The notes under the pieces: generated by a model
Databases searched by the model: none
Told to the model about the DNA's origin: nothing
Seen by the model: only the letters and a program-made list of their open reading frames with translations
In this document: piece by piece, positions 1-10,258 of the stretch
Layout: each line of letters starts with the position of its first letter
Numbering within the stretch: position 1 is the stretch's first letter
Translations under genes and position numbers: made by a program
Assembly: GCA_031835245.1 (NCBI GenBank)
Contig: JAVKOQ010000205.1
Coordinates: 29,663-93,662, forward strand
Direction: 5' to 3'
Length of the DNA stretch: 64,000 nt
Source: Balamuthia mandrillaris
Taxonomy: Eukaryota; Discosea; Longamoebia; Balamuthiidae

Positions 1-165
1 CACGAAGCGACGGCCGTCTTCGTCGCAGTGCAAAGGCACAAAGCGTTCTTGCAAGTCCGGAGGCAGCTTATCCAAGGAACACAGGTAGGCCTTTTTGGAT
101 GGATAACTTGCCGCATTGCTCTGCAAGTACAGCCTTTGGACGGCCACTTTGCTCCAACTCTTCAT
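1..165 (-). CDS. Partial protein of unknown function (N-terminal exon, runs off the window)
   Basis: The minus strand is open from an ATG at 165-163 to the window edge (55 codons) and reads as ordinary protein, beginning MKSWSKVAVQRLYLQ and continuing through KKAYLCSLDKLPPDLQERF. An in-frame ATG at 237-235 would add 24 residues, but these cross an A-rich tract (K/E run) that looks like a 5' leader, so I prefer the inner start. No stop and no splice site is needed inside the visible part. I recognise no domain. It is divergent from the Ras gene, so the 330 bp between the two starts probably holds both promoters. The gene is truncated by the window, not necessarily in the genome. Confidence 0.5.
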   Translation of the reverse strand, partial: MKSWSKVAVQRLYLQSNAASYPSKKAYLCSLDKLPPDLQERFVPLHCDEDGRRFV

Positions 166-351
166 TCTTTTTGTTGTTACCTCTTCCTCTCTTTTTTTTT
201 TTTCAAAACAAATTTTGATTTCTGGTTGGGTGATCATTTTGGATTTAGATCTTTTTGATCATGTTGTGCACCAATTGTTCTCCTTCGGTAGAATGGGTAA
301 ATCGAAGCTAAAAATAAATACGTTTCCGATTGGACGTTATTTTTAGACGAA

Positions 352-386
352 CCAATCATGAATTTTCGGTTTTTTGGTTATAAAAA
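352..386 (+). promoter_or_regulatory. CCAAT and TATA elements upstream of Ras
   Basis: A CCAAT pentamer lies at 352-356 and a TATAAAAA box at 379-386, about 110 bp upstream of the Ras ATG at 494. An A-rich leader fills the gap. Spacing and order fit a core promoter; activity is inferred. Confidence 0.5.
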
Positions 387-493
387 GGAAAAAATCGCAA
401 ATTTTTTTTTCAAAGTTTAAAACAAACAAAAAGCGTAGCAGCGCCTAACAAAGCAAAGAAACAAAAACAAAAAAAAGGGTAGCAGAGAGAAGA

Positions 494-1054
494 ATGACCG
501 AATACAAGTTGGTAGTGGTAGGCGGTGGCGGCGTCGGCAAGTCCGCTCTCACCATCCAGCTCATCCAGAACCATTTCATCGATGAGTACGACCCCACCAT
601 CGAGGACTCGTACCGCAAGCAGGTCAACGTGGACGGGGAGGTCTGCCTGCTGGACATCCTGGACACGGCCGGGCAGGAGGAGTACTCGGCCATGAGGGAC
701 CAGTACATGCGCACGGGGCAGGGCTTCCTCTGCGTCTACGCCATCAACTCCCGAACCAGCTTTGAGGAGATCATTTCCTTCAGGGAGCAGATCCTGCGGG
801 TGAAGGACGAGGACAACGTGCCCATGGTGCTGGTGGGCAACAAGAGCGACTTGGAGGAGCAACGCCAGGTGGCCACCAGCGAGGGCGCCGATCTGGCCAA
901 GAGCTTCAGCTGCCCTTTCCTGGAGACGAGCGCCAAGACGAGGGTCAACGTGGAGGACTGCTTCTTCCAACTGGTGCGAGAGATCCGGCGGTCGTTCAAA
1001 GGGGAGGAGCAGATGATCAAGAAGAAGAAAAAGAAGGGCTGCTCCCTCTTTTAA
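494..1054 (+). CDS. RAS: Ras-family small GTPase
   Basis: An intronless 186-residue Ras protein, a membrane-anchored GTP/GDP switch. The P-loop reads GGGGVGKS at residues 10-17, with Gly at position 11 where human Ras has Ala. The effector loop [14 protein letters not shown], switch [19 protein letters not shown], the NKSD guanine-specificity motif and the ETSAK motif are all intact. The C-terminus is a run of six lysines, then G and the CaaX box CSLF, so lipid modification plus a polybasic patch (as in K-Ras4B) should hold it at the plasma membrane. Phe at the last position allows farnesyl or geranylgeranyl transfer. Length and identity to animal Ras are very high across the G domain. Codon use is strongly GC-biased at third positions, suggesting high expression. 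The window also encodes a RasGAP-domain receptor at 13247-17899; whether the two interact is unknown. Confidence 0.97.
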   Translation: MTEYKLVVVGGGGVGKSALTIQLIQNHFIDEYDPTIEDSYRKQVNVDGEVCLLDILDTAGQEEYSAMRDQYMRTGQGFLCVYAINSRTSFEEIISFREQILRVKDEDNVPMVLVGNKSDLEEQRQVATSEGADLAKSFSCPFLETSAKTRVNVEDCFFQLVREIRRSFKGEEQMIKKKKKKGCSLF

Positions 1055-1330
1055 CACTTCCCCTCAACAACACAAAACCAATCGAAACGCACTTCTTTTG
1101 ATTTTTTTAAATCCCCTTTGTATTTATATTTATGAACAATATCAGCCGATTACAAACAAACCAAACTTTTTCTCTCTCCTTCGCTTTTGAATCTGATGAA
1201 AACTTTTCCATTTCTTTTGTTGTTGTTGTAACGTTTTAAAAAAATAAGCGACTAAGAAGTAAGGAGTGTAATCCATTTACCTTCCCAAACGCCCCGCAGT
1301 CAGCTCCCTCCTTCCTCATTACCACCAGAC

Positions 1331-2791
1331 ATGTCTTCTTCATCTGCTTCGGGCGTTGCTGCTGTGACCTTGCCTCCGACGGTGTTGGTTTACTGGGAAG
1401 ACACCTATCGCTTCGCGTTGGAGGGCGCTGCCAAGGTTCTTCGAGTGGCCACAGCAGAGGACGATGGTACGGACGGGAAGAGCGTAACCGTGATTTTGGA
1501 TCAAACCATCTTTCACCCGCAAGGAGGTCCGCTTTTTGTTCTTTGTGTGTGTTCATCTACTTGTGGTGGTAACACAGAGGTGGATTTAACAAACAGGGGG
1601 ACAACCGTTTGACACTGGAGTGATACGGTCAAAGACGGCCTCCTTCCAAGTGAAAGAAACCCGATTCGATCGACAAGCGGGTACCTCTGCCTCTCTCGTT
1701 TGTTTTTTTTTGCTCTGGTTCCTCATCTTCTTTCTTTGGAAGGGGTTGTTTTGCATAAAGGCTGTTTCGCGGAGGAAGGAACGACCTTTCGGGAAGGAGA
1801 AACGGTCGACCTCCATATCGACGAGGACAAACGAAGGCTCCACGCCCGCCTCCACTCGGCAGGCCACCTCCTGGATATCGCCTTTGCCAAAGTGCTTGAA
1901 CGTCAAACCGAGCCATTCCGTCTTGTCCCTGGTTAACCTTTCTCGCTTTCTTTTTCCCGTTCTCTTGTTTCCTCGTCTTGTTCTTGTTCTTGTTCTTGTT
2001 CTTGTTCTTGTTCTTGTTCTTGTTCTTGTTCTTGTTCTTGTTATTGTTCTTGTTCTTGTTCTTGTTCTTGTTCTTGTTCTTGTTCTTCTTCTTGTTGTTG
2101 TTCTTGTTGTTGTTCTTGTTGTTGTTCTTGTTCTTCTTCTTGTTCTTGTTGTTGTTCTTGTTCTTGTTCTTGTTCTTCTTCTTGTTCTTCTTCTTGTTCT
2201 TCTTCTTGTTCTTCTTCTTCTTGTTCTTCTTCTTGTTCTTCTTCTTCTTCTTCTTCTTCTTCTTCTTCTTGTTCTTCTTGTTCTTCTTCTTCTTCTTCTT
2301 CTTCTTCTTCTTGTTCTTCTTCTTCTTCTCCTCCTTCGTGTCTTCTCTTCTCAAAAGCTTACAGAACAAACATAGGCAAAGGCTACCACTTCCCAGATGG
2401 ACCCTACGTGGAGTACAAAGGCAACTTACCTGCAGCTCTCCTCGAGGACATTCGCCAACAGCTCGAACAGGAGTGCAACCAAATGATTTCTCTGCACGAG
2501 GACCCGGTCCAAGTGCACCTGACACACTCCCGCTCAGAAGCTGAGGCCATTTGTGGAGACGACTCAAGCGACGTGCTTCCTCCTCCAGCAAAAGATGGAG
2601 CAGAAATGAAAGAAGAGCCGATACGAATTGTTGTGTTGCTAAGTGGAGACAGCGGGAAAAGGAACAAAGGAGCAGCTTGTCCTTGTGGGGGAACTCATGT
2701 GAAGAGCATCAAGGAAATAGGCGGAATGAAAGTGAAGCGGATAACTTCGAGAAAGAAAGTCGTTCGAGTAAAGTACTCTGTTCTTTCTTGA
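1331..2791 (+). CDS. AlaX-type alanyl-tRNA editing protein
   Basis: Four exons (1331-1526, 1597-1680, 1743-1931, 2376-2791) join to 294 residues. The family hydrolyses mischarged Ser/Gly-tRNA(Ala) in trans, acting like the detached editing domain of alanyl-tRNA synthetase. The join of exons 1 and 2 restores the family signature HPQGGGQPFDTG. Exon 3 carries the zinc motif HSAGHLLD, and exon 4 the second metal site CPCGGTHV followed by a basic C-terminus ending VVRVKYSVLS. All introns are phase 1. The last intron (1932-2375) is unusually long and consists mostly of TTCTTG/TTC repeats. The acceptor at 2374-2375 was chosen because the nearer AG at 2363-2364 would bring in a stop codon; the selected join gives GKGYHFPDGPYVEYKG, typical of the family. 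Cytosolic. It ends 112 bp from the convergent Rab7 gene. Confidence 0.92.
1978..2335 (+). repeat. TTCTTG/TTC microsatellite inside the last AlaX intron
   Basis: About 360 bp, beginning as near-perfect TTCTTG hexamers and grading into TTC triplets with scattered TTG. It fills most of the intron 1932-2375. It produces long Leu/Val, Phe/Leu and Lys/Asn open frames that are artefacts. Confidence 0.95.
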
Positions 2792-2903
2792 GAGAGGAAT
2801 GGAAATAAACGTATAATGAGATACAAAAATAAAAAATAATTAAATTAAGCTACTGAAAAGGCAAAGAAAAAGAGGAAAAATAAGTTGTGTGTTGGTAAAT
2901 CTT

Positions 2904-4344
<1,441 letters not shown>

Positions 4345-4968
4345 TTACTGTGGTGCTCGTTTGCAAGGTTTCTTGGTCGAAGCCTTTGAGGCCTTGCTTC
4401 CTCCTTTTGGCCCTCTCCTTCGTTTCCTGGGGAGGCCTCCTTTCTGCTCTCGCGCTCTCTGCTCCTTTTTCCCTCTGGGAACCAACCTTCTGGGCCTCAG
4501 ATACCTGAGTCCAGAGCCGATGGAGGGGACGTTTCCTCCGACGCCGTTGAAAAGAAGGTACCACCAATCAGTAGAAGGTTGCCACGGCGAAGATGTATCA
4601 GTAGCAGAGAGGAGTTCGGGGGAGGAGCAAGAGGCGGCCAGACAGTCGGAAGACAGTCGTCCAAAAAGAAGATCGTCCAAAAGAGATTCCACGTTTTGTG
4701 GTTCATCTGACGAGGATACCCACCCGCAAGCAGGGTCTAGCTTGCTACCATCCCTTGATGCACCAGATTCTTCCCACACAGCAGCATCATGAAAAGCAAA
4801 CACTTCCTTGGAGGATGCTGAGACATCCAGATCCTTCATCCACCGATCAAAATCGCTTTCATCCTCTGGGAAGCCCGAAAGGGAGGGCGGCGCGGATAGA
4901 ATAAGCTCCCACCATTCGACCGGGGGAAGGGCCCTTTCGTCAAAGCCACGAAGCGGAATGCCGTTCAT
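4345..4968 (-). CDS. Tandem-family protein A, acidic N-terminus and basic C-terminus, unknown function
   Basis: A single open exon of 207 residues from the ATG at 4968-4966, just downstream of an in-frame stop. It is the most divergent intact member of a four-gene array. It keeps the family order: an aromatic/acidic segment with FDRWMKDLD, a central acidic helix-like segment (VESLLDDLLFG), the signature VPSIGSGLRYL, and a Lys/Arg-rich tail. It lacks the MEDLF-x-GWET start of B and C. An AG immediately before the ATG (cacag) leaves open that a short first exon lies upstream. I do not recognise any characterised domain. The charge pattern would suit a nuclear or nucleic-acid-associated protein, but that is inference only. 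Confidence 0.7.
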   Translation of the reverse strand: MNGIPLRGFDERALPPVEWWELILSAPPSLSGFPEDESDFDRWMKDLDVSASSKEVFAFHDAAVWEESGASRDGSKLDPACGWVSSSDEPQNVESLLDDLLFGRLSSDCLAASCSSPELLSATDTSSPWQPSTDWWYLLFNGVGGNVPSIGSGLRYLRPRRLVPRGKKEQRAREQKGGLPRKRRRGPKGGSKASKASTKKPCKRAPQ

Positions 4969-5510
4969 CTGTGCAGCAGTTTATCCTTGAGATGGCGTGA
5001 ATGAAGAGGAAGCGTAGTAAAGTTCGACGAAGAATGGAAGACATCGGAAACTAAAGCAAAAACAAAAAAAAAAAAAAAACAAAGCGAAGGAGGAGTGCGC
5101 ACAAACAACTACTAGAGCATTGCTTATGGTCATTCGTGGAATATGTGACATGAGACACTACAAGCGGAGCTGGTGAGCGCTTCGCTATCTCGGTAAAGGT
5201 AACCGGTTGGGTTTAAACGCAACTTGTTAGGGAGTGTATCAACAGACCACACAGGAGCAAAAAAAAAAAAAAAAAAAATGGATGGCGGAAAGCGAGTCGG
5301 AGAGTGCTTCGTCCGTTGTTCCACTGCATTTGGGCATGGGAAACGAGATGCGATGGACGATGACCTCCTCCCAGTTGCGCTGCTTCAGAGAGTCGCCTTG
5401 GATTTGACGAAACTTATTGGGGGGGATATAGTAGCTTCCTTCCCTCTCTTCTTATTTTCGGTTTGTGCTTTTACAATGAAAATAAACATATTATTGGTCT
5501 AAGCTTGGAC
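4969..5510. other. Spacer between tandem-family genes A and B
   Basis: Upstream region of gene A and downstream region of gene B. It holds A-runs (5062-5080, 5260-5278). A plus-strand open frame at 5278-5502 (start MDGGKRVGECF) has no family match and ends in low-complexity sequence; I do not call it a gene. Confidence 0.5.
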
Positions 5511-6128
5511 CTACATGCTCCTCTCTTCCATTCTTCTTTTTTTCTTGTTAACATTCTTGCCGTCCCCGCCTCTGCGCTTCGTTCGGCGTCCTTTCTTCTT
5601 CTGCCTCTCCCGTCTTTCCTGCTTTTGCTTCCTCCTGGTTCCTGCAGCAGCAGGGTTGCGTCTTCCTCGAGCAGTGAGGAAGTGCAATCCTGATCCGATG
5701 GCTGGGACTCTTCCCACAAACGAGCTGGGTTGAATCCAGGAAGCCCATGCAGGTCGCGACAAAGTAGAGGCAGGTTCCGCCGCCGTCTTCTTGGAGTTCT
5801 CCAAAGCTTCTCGTTCCAACATAAGCTCCTCCAAAAGGTCCTCCACCGAACTTCGTGGAGAGTAAGCGGAGGAGGACGCCCCTGCGTCAGACACCATGGA
5901 TGCCTCTACTTCCATTTCGAATGAAGGGGGTCTACTCGATTGGGGAGGGTCCAGGTCCTCAAACCATCGGGCAAATGAGCCGAAGCTTGAGTCCAGCCAT
6001 CCCTTCTCCTCCTCCGTGGAGGCAAGGCCGAAGAAATCCAGCGGTGGAGGCGAAAACAGCGGCGGTCCTGGGATGCGGTCAGGGATGGGGGATAATGTCT
6101 CCCATCCACAGAAGAGATCCTCCATCAT
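5511..6128 (-). CDS. Tandem-family protein B, unknown function
   Basis: A single open exon of 205 residues. It begins MMEDLFCGWETLSP. Next come a Pro-rich segment (about 13-30), FARWFEDLD at 52-60, an amphipathic acidic segment SSVEDLLEELMLERE at 93-107, the family signature RVPAIGSGLHFL at 140-151, and a strongly basic tail (152-205) ending KKKRRMEERSM. Protein C downstream shares all of these in the same order, including the last dozen residues, so B and C are the most recent duplicates. An element about 133 bp upstream of the start is also shared with C. I recognise no known family. Linear motifs in a low-complexity background suggest a partly disordered protein that docks to a partner. 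Confidence 0.75.
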   Translation of the reverse strand: MMEDLFCGWETLSPIPDRIPGPPLFSPPPLDFFGLASTEEEKGWLDSSFGSFARWFEDLDPPQSSRPPSFEMEVEASMVSDAGASSSAYSPRSSVEDLLEELMLEREALENSKKTAAEPASTLSRPAWASWIQPSSFVGRVPAIGSGLHFLTARGRRNPAAAGTRRKQKQERRERQKKKGRRTKRRGGDGKNVNKKKRRMEERSM

Positions 6129-6643
6129 GTTCTTCGTATGCGGGGAGGTGGGGTGAAGAAGTTGTTAGTTTGGAAAAGTTGTGTGTTTGGTGTAACAAAA
6201 AAAACACAGAGAACAGCATCTTCTCTTTAATCACTATCTTCATTGCCAATTTATTTTTTTTGAAAGTTGTGCCCAGCCTGGGGTGGTTTCCCATAACCAA
6301 GCCAAACCGTTCCGAAAGTTTGACCAACGCGGTCGTTATCCCCACGTTTGGGTGGAGTATCCTGCCCTCACCTCGGGACGGCGGTTTGATCCTTGTTTCA
6401 CTTCTCACCTCTCTGCCCTTCGTCCATCTCAGATCGGGAGCATTCGTTTCAATGTTTAGCCTGCCATTAGGGTCATGAAAGCGGTGCTCTCACCTCACCC
6501 GACGCCACAGGCGAGTGGCGGTGTTTCAGAACTACGAGTTCAAAACAACGGAAGACGTGCACAGTTGTAACTCAGATTCCGACGATCCAACAGAGATTGA
6601 GTTCCAGCGCTCCGTACAGCTTTACGGCTGTCATTCCATGTTT

Positions 6644-6684
<41 letters not shown>

Positions 6685-6749
6685 CCTGGGGCGCTTCAAA
6701 GTCACAGAGAACCAACACAGAATGAGAAAATATTGTTGGCGAAAACTAT
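6129..6749. other. Spacer between tandem-family genes B and C
   Basis: It contains the upstream element of gene B (about 6261-6320, shared with 7532-7591) and a (CT)n tract at about 6645-6680. I see no supported gene on either strand. Confidence 0.5.
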
Positions 6750-7421
6750 CTACACGCTCCTTTCTTCCACTCTTCGTTTTTTCTTGCTTACATTCTTGAC
6801 CCTCTTTCCTTCCATGCTTCTGTTCTTCCCCCTTCTCCCCTTCTTCTGCTTATCCCTCCCTTCCTTCCTTTGCTTCCTCTTGGCTCCAGCAGCAGCAGCT
6901 CCAGAGGCTCTTCGTCCTCTTCCACGAGCTGTGAGGAAGTGCAGGCCTGACCCGATGGCTGGGACTCTTCCAACAAAGGGGTTCAGTTGAAGCAATGACG
7001 GCGACGGAGGCACCAATGAAGCTGGCGGGGACTCAACCACCGGCGGCCTGGCATTCTCCAACGTTTCTCGTTCCAACATCAGCTCTTCCAACATGTCTTC
7101 CACCGAACTTCGTGGAGAGCTGGCGGAAACGGAAGACGCAATTCCATCGTCTGACTCCATGGATGCTGCCAGGTCCGTTCCCGACGAGGGGGACAGCCGA
7201 GGAACTCCTTTGGTTTGGGGTGGGAGGGCAACCGGCTCGTCCAGGTCTTCGAACCATCGGGCAAATGAGCCGAAACTTGAGTCCAGCCATCCCCTATCCT
7301 CCTCCCCGGAGGAAAGGCCGAAGAAGTCCAATGGCGGTGGAGGCGCAAACACTGGCGGTTCTTGGCTGCAGTTAGCAGAGGGAGCAAATGTCTCCCATCC
7401 AACGAAGAGATCCTCCATCAT
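6750..7421 (-). CDS. Tandem-family protein C, unknown function
   Basis: Taken from the ATG at 7421-7419, this gives 223 residues. The frame stays open further upstream, but those residues are low-complexity Phe/Lys and not conserved; the chosen start, MMEDLFVGWETF, matches B. The order is the same as in B: Pro-rich segment, FARWFEDLD, SSVEDMLEELMLERE, RVPAIGSGLHFL, and a long Lys/Arg tail ending KKKRRVEERSV. It differs from B mainly by insertions in the linkers, which suggests selection on the motifs and not on the spacers. No introns are needed. Confidence 0.75.
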   Translation of the reverse strand: MMEDLFVGWETFAPSANCSQEPPVFAPPPPLDFFGLSSGEEDRGWLDSSFGSFARWFEDLDEPVALPPQTKGVPRLSPSSGTDLAASMESDDGIASSVSASSPRSSVEDMLEELMLERETLENARPPVVESPPASLVPPSPSLLQLNPFVGRVPAIGSGLHFLTARGRGRRASGAAAAGAKRKQRKEGRDKQKKGRRGKNRSMEGKRVKNVSKKKRRVEERSV

Positions 7422-7957
7422 GTCTTTGTCTAGTGAAGCGAGTTGTTTGTTAAAAAACGAAAAAAAAAAACCAACAAACAAAAACCATAGGCAGTTAATG
7501 GCCATCATCTATTCTTGTGTTATCATTCGACTTGAAAGTTGTCCCCCCCAACTTGGTTTTGCCCAAACAAAGCCCACCCCGTTCCGAAAGCTGAACAAAT
7601 ACGCTCGAAGATGATCAGCTTTGAATGGGGGCATCTTACGTTCATCTCAGGTCGCAGCGGTTTCCTCCTAGATTCGGTGTCATCCTTCCATCATGGATGC
7701 GGATCCATTCAGTCAATACTTTTCAAGGGTTTTTGTTTCCCTGCTATACAAGTCGTGGAAGGCAGTGCTTTCCACAACACTTCTGTTCCGAGCATTGAAA
7801 TAACAAAAAGTTGTATGCAAGTTTAAAGGGAGATGCTCGGGGATTGAGATCCGGTACCTCTCGTGGCTTTGAAGGCTTTACCGCTGTCACTCTGCTGCAA
7901 TTCTCTTCCTTCTCGCTCTCTCTCTCTGTCTTTAACGCATCTCTCTCTTTGTTCTTG

Positions 7958-7999
<42 letters not shown>

Positions 8000-8076
8000 C
8001 AACAGAGAAAAGTGATGGAAACATAACATTTACAAAGCTATTTACATGTTCCTGTGCTATGGTTTGGATTTTTTGT

Positions 8077-8250
8077 CTACAGTAAGGTGGGTTGTTGTTC
8101 TCTCGCTTCTGCGCTTCCTTCTGGCCACCGCGTTACTAAAGCGCTGGCTAGCGGGACGGATGAAGAAGGAAGCAGTAACTCTTCCAGAGTGTCGGCTGGG
8201 AGGAGTAGCTCTCCCTCCCACTCGCTCAATCCTTGCGGAATGTCCTCCAT
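8077..8250 (-). pseudogene. Decayed, internally deleted fifth copy of the tandem family
   Basis: A 57-residue open frame starting MEDIPQGLSEWEGELL. It resembles the family start (MED..) and runs almost directly into a remnant of the acidic segment (TLEELLLP) and of the signature (SVPLASALV). The sequence just upstream (plus-strand cctccattgtgcgaacg..tatgtgca, 8244-8272) matches the leader of gene D (cctccattgtgtgaac..tatgtgca, about 9550-9587). The basic tail is largely gone. I read it as a copy of D with its middle and end lost. It could be a tiny expressed protein, but key motif residues (I-G-S-G) are missing. Confidence 0.5.
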
Positions 8251-8736
8251 TGTGCGAACGGGTATGTGCATGTACCAACGAAGAACGTGGTGAAACGGAA
8301 TATCACCGGATGGGCAAAAACAAACAAAAATGCACCACACGCTACGATGGAGATAGTGGGAAAGAGTTGACAGCATCGGGATTCTTTTTTTTTTCCTCCG
8401 GCGATGCCTTCGGAAGGGCGCCGCAGGAAGGACCTTACCTTTTGGAACCATCATCCTCAAAAAAAAGCATCATTTTTCCTGGCCCATTATTTTCTGTGGC
8501 GACAGGTGACCGCCAGCCATGACGACTTGTTGATGGGAACTTTCGCGTTCATCGGGAGCACCATCCAGATACCCCTGCCATGAAAACAAATCCGTTAAAC
8601 TGAATAAAAGAAAAAATTCGCCGATGATTGCTGCCATCAGATGCACCGCACCCATTTCATCCGGTTGCACTGCTTTCGCTTTTGAGAAGAGAAACATCTT
8701 GTCAGGTTGAACGGTTGTAAAGGTTCGCTTCGTGGC

Positions 8737-8790
8737 AAAAAAAAAGCGGTCGGGGATGGGAGTCGAACCCACGCACTGGTATTTGAAGAA
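8737..8790 (-). other. tRNA-like 3' fragment (B box, T arm, Pol III terminator)
   Basis: On the minus strand a perfect B-box-like GGTTCGACTCC lies at 8769-8759, inside a T arm whose stem pairs GTGGG with CCCAT. It is followed by CCCCGACC and a run of nine T (8745-8737). Upstream I find no matching acceptor strand, D arm or convincing anticodon arm, so I do not call it a functional tRNA. Confidence 0.4.
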
Positions 8791-8935
8791 TGTTAACTCC
8801 AGGTGTTCACGACAAGGACGGGACATTCCACGTTTCTTCTTCGCATTCAGAAAGAAAGACATGGAGGCATTCCAAAAAAAATAAATAATAAAAATAAACA
8901 CGTGTTTAGTTTGTTCGTTTACAAGTTCTATTTAT

Positions 8936-9556
8936 TTACAAGTTCTTGTTGTTCTTCGATTTCTTATGACGTAGGGTGTCGGCCTTTTTTCCCTGTCTTC
9001 TGCGCTTCCGCTTGGCCTCTTTCCCATTCGCTTTAGCTTTGCGTGTGGGCGTTTTCTGGTACTTCAAACCGGAGCCTATTGCTGGCATGTTTGTCACAAC
9101 GTTATCCAACGGGGGAGCGGAGGGAGCGTGCGGAAGAGGAGAGAATGCGTCCACCTGGTTTGGTGTGATTCCAACAGGGGAGTCCCAAGATAATTGCTCC
9201 TCTCCAAACAGAAGCTGCTCTAAAATATGTTCAACGTTGTTGAAGCAGAATGCTTCTGGCGGAGAAGCAGAGGAAGCGAAGCAGGGCTCGGTGGAGCCTC
9301 TGGCATCCTCGTTGGCGTTGTTGCAAGAAGGAGGGGTTTCTATTGAAGGATTAGAAGAAGCCGCTGGGAGATAATCGGGGTTGAGGGCAACCTCCACCCA
9401 TCTCTCTGCATTCAGTCCTTCGAGTTCGTGGCAAGACGTGGAGTGGGATGAGAGTGAGGAAGGAGAAGAAGGCGTAGAGGAAAGCAGCTGATGCCAACTG
9501 GGACAATCCAGAAGCTCCGTATCCCACCCACCAAACAGGTGAAAGTAGTCCTCCAT
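8936..9556 (-). CDS. Tandem-family protein D, unknown function
   Basis: A single open exon of 206 residues beginning MEDYFHLFGGWDTELLD. It keeps the family plan: an N-terminal acidic/aromatic segment with a GWD-T match to GWET, AERWVEVAL in place of RWFEDLD, NNVEHILEQLLFGEE in place of the VEDLLEELML segment, the signature MPAIGSGLKY, and a Lys/Arg/Asn-rich basic tail. The middle is Ser/Pro-rich and not conserved. It is the parent most similar to the decayed copy at 8077-8250. No characterised domain was recognised. Confidence 0.72.
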   Translation of the reverse strand: MEDYFHLFGGWDTELLDCPSWHQLLSSTPSSPSSLSSHSTSCHELEGLNAERWVEVALNPDYLPAASSNPSIETPPSCNNANEDARGSTEPCFASSASPPEAFCFNNVEHILEQLLFGEEQLSWDSPVGITPNQVDAFSPLPHAPSAPPLDNVVTNMPAIGSGLKYQKTPTRKAKANGKEAKRKRRRQGKKADTLRHKKSKNNKNL

Positions 9557-10258
9557 TGTGTGAACATTAGTGAAGCGTGTATGTGCAAAGAAGAGTCTTC
9601 GACAATTGAGCGAAAGAACGAAAAAGATTTGCTTTGAATAAATACGCCGGCAGTACCAAATAGTTCGGGTAGAGGCTGACGAGGGACATGCCTTGGATTT
9701 TTCTGCCCCGTTTTCTCAAGGGTGAACCGCGTTTCCATGCGTGGCATGCCTAAAAATGAGTTCCACAGTTCTTTGGAAGGCCAATGGCTGTTCGTTATCT
9801 TGATCAGCTAGGTGAACGTCAAAAAAGTTGCAACCGGCCAAAAATGTCCGATTCCATGTTGCTCTCTGGTTCTATTACCTTTGCAAGGAAAATAAGATGG
9901 AGTACTCTCCAATCAAAGCATCCCTCTCACCGTGTCTCATGGCCATGAAGCTCTCGTTTTTTGGTGTTGTAGATGAAAGGGCAAACACCTTTTCGACAAA
10001 CAAAAAGAAATTCGCGCGATTTTTATCATTTGTCGCCATAAATCAATCAAAAAAAACTCCGACATGTCTACAGAAAAAACTTCGGGTCACCGGTTCGATA
10101 CTCACCATAAGCGCTTGTTTTTTCCACTTCGTTGCTCTCGAATTTTCGTTGTTAAATCTTATTGAAATTTCCACCTTTTCAAACTTTTCAACAAAAAAAA
10201 AAAAGAAAAAATTATACAAAAAAAAAAAAAAAGAGAGAAAGAGAGAAAGAAACGAAAG
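9557..10258. other. Divergent intergenic region between tandem gene D and the CH-domain gene
   Basis: About 700 bp, AT-rich towards the right end with A-runs just before the ATG at 10259. I see no coding signal beyond chance frames. Confidence 0.5.

Larger units (their letters stand above)
7422..8935. other. Spacer between tandem-family genes C and D
   Basis: About 1.5 kb. It holds the gene C upstream element (7532-7591), a CT-rich block with a (CT)n run (about 7911-7995), a decayed family copy (8077-8250), and a tRNA-like 3' fragment (8737-8790). The rest shows no supported coding sequence. Confidence 0.6.

Noticed and set aside
1620-2591. Overlapping poly-Leu/Val and Lys/Asn-rich open frames of 250-320 codons
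   Set aside because: They arise from the TTCTTG repeat of the AlaX intron; the flanking residues are explained by AlaX exons in another frame.
5278-5502. Small plus-strand gene starting MDGGKRVGECF
   Set aside because: It follows a poly-A run, has no family match and ends in low-complexity hydrophobic sequence; evidence is too thin.
5855-7614. Plus-strand open frames opposite tandem genes B and C (207 and 173 codons)
   Set aside because: The minus-strand frames share ordered motifs between four copies; the plus-strand frames do not start or end at equivalent points.
8737-8830. A complete tRNA gene on the minus strand
   Set aside because: Only the T arm, 3' acceptor side and T run are convincing; no 5' strand pairs with CCCCGACC within the expected distance and the D and anticodon arms do not fold.
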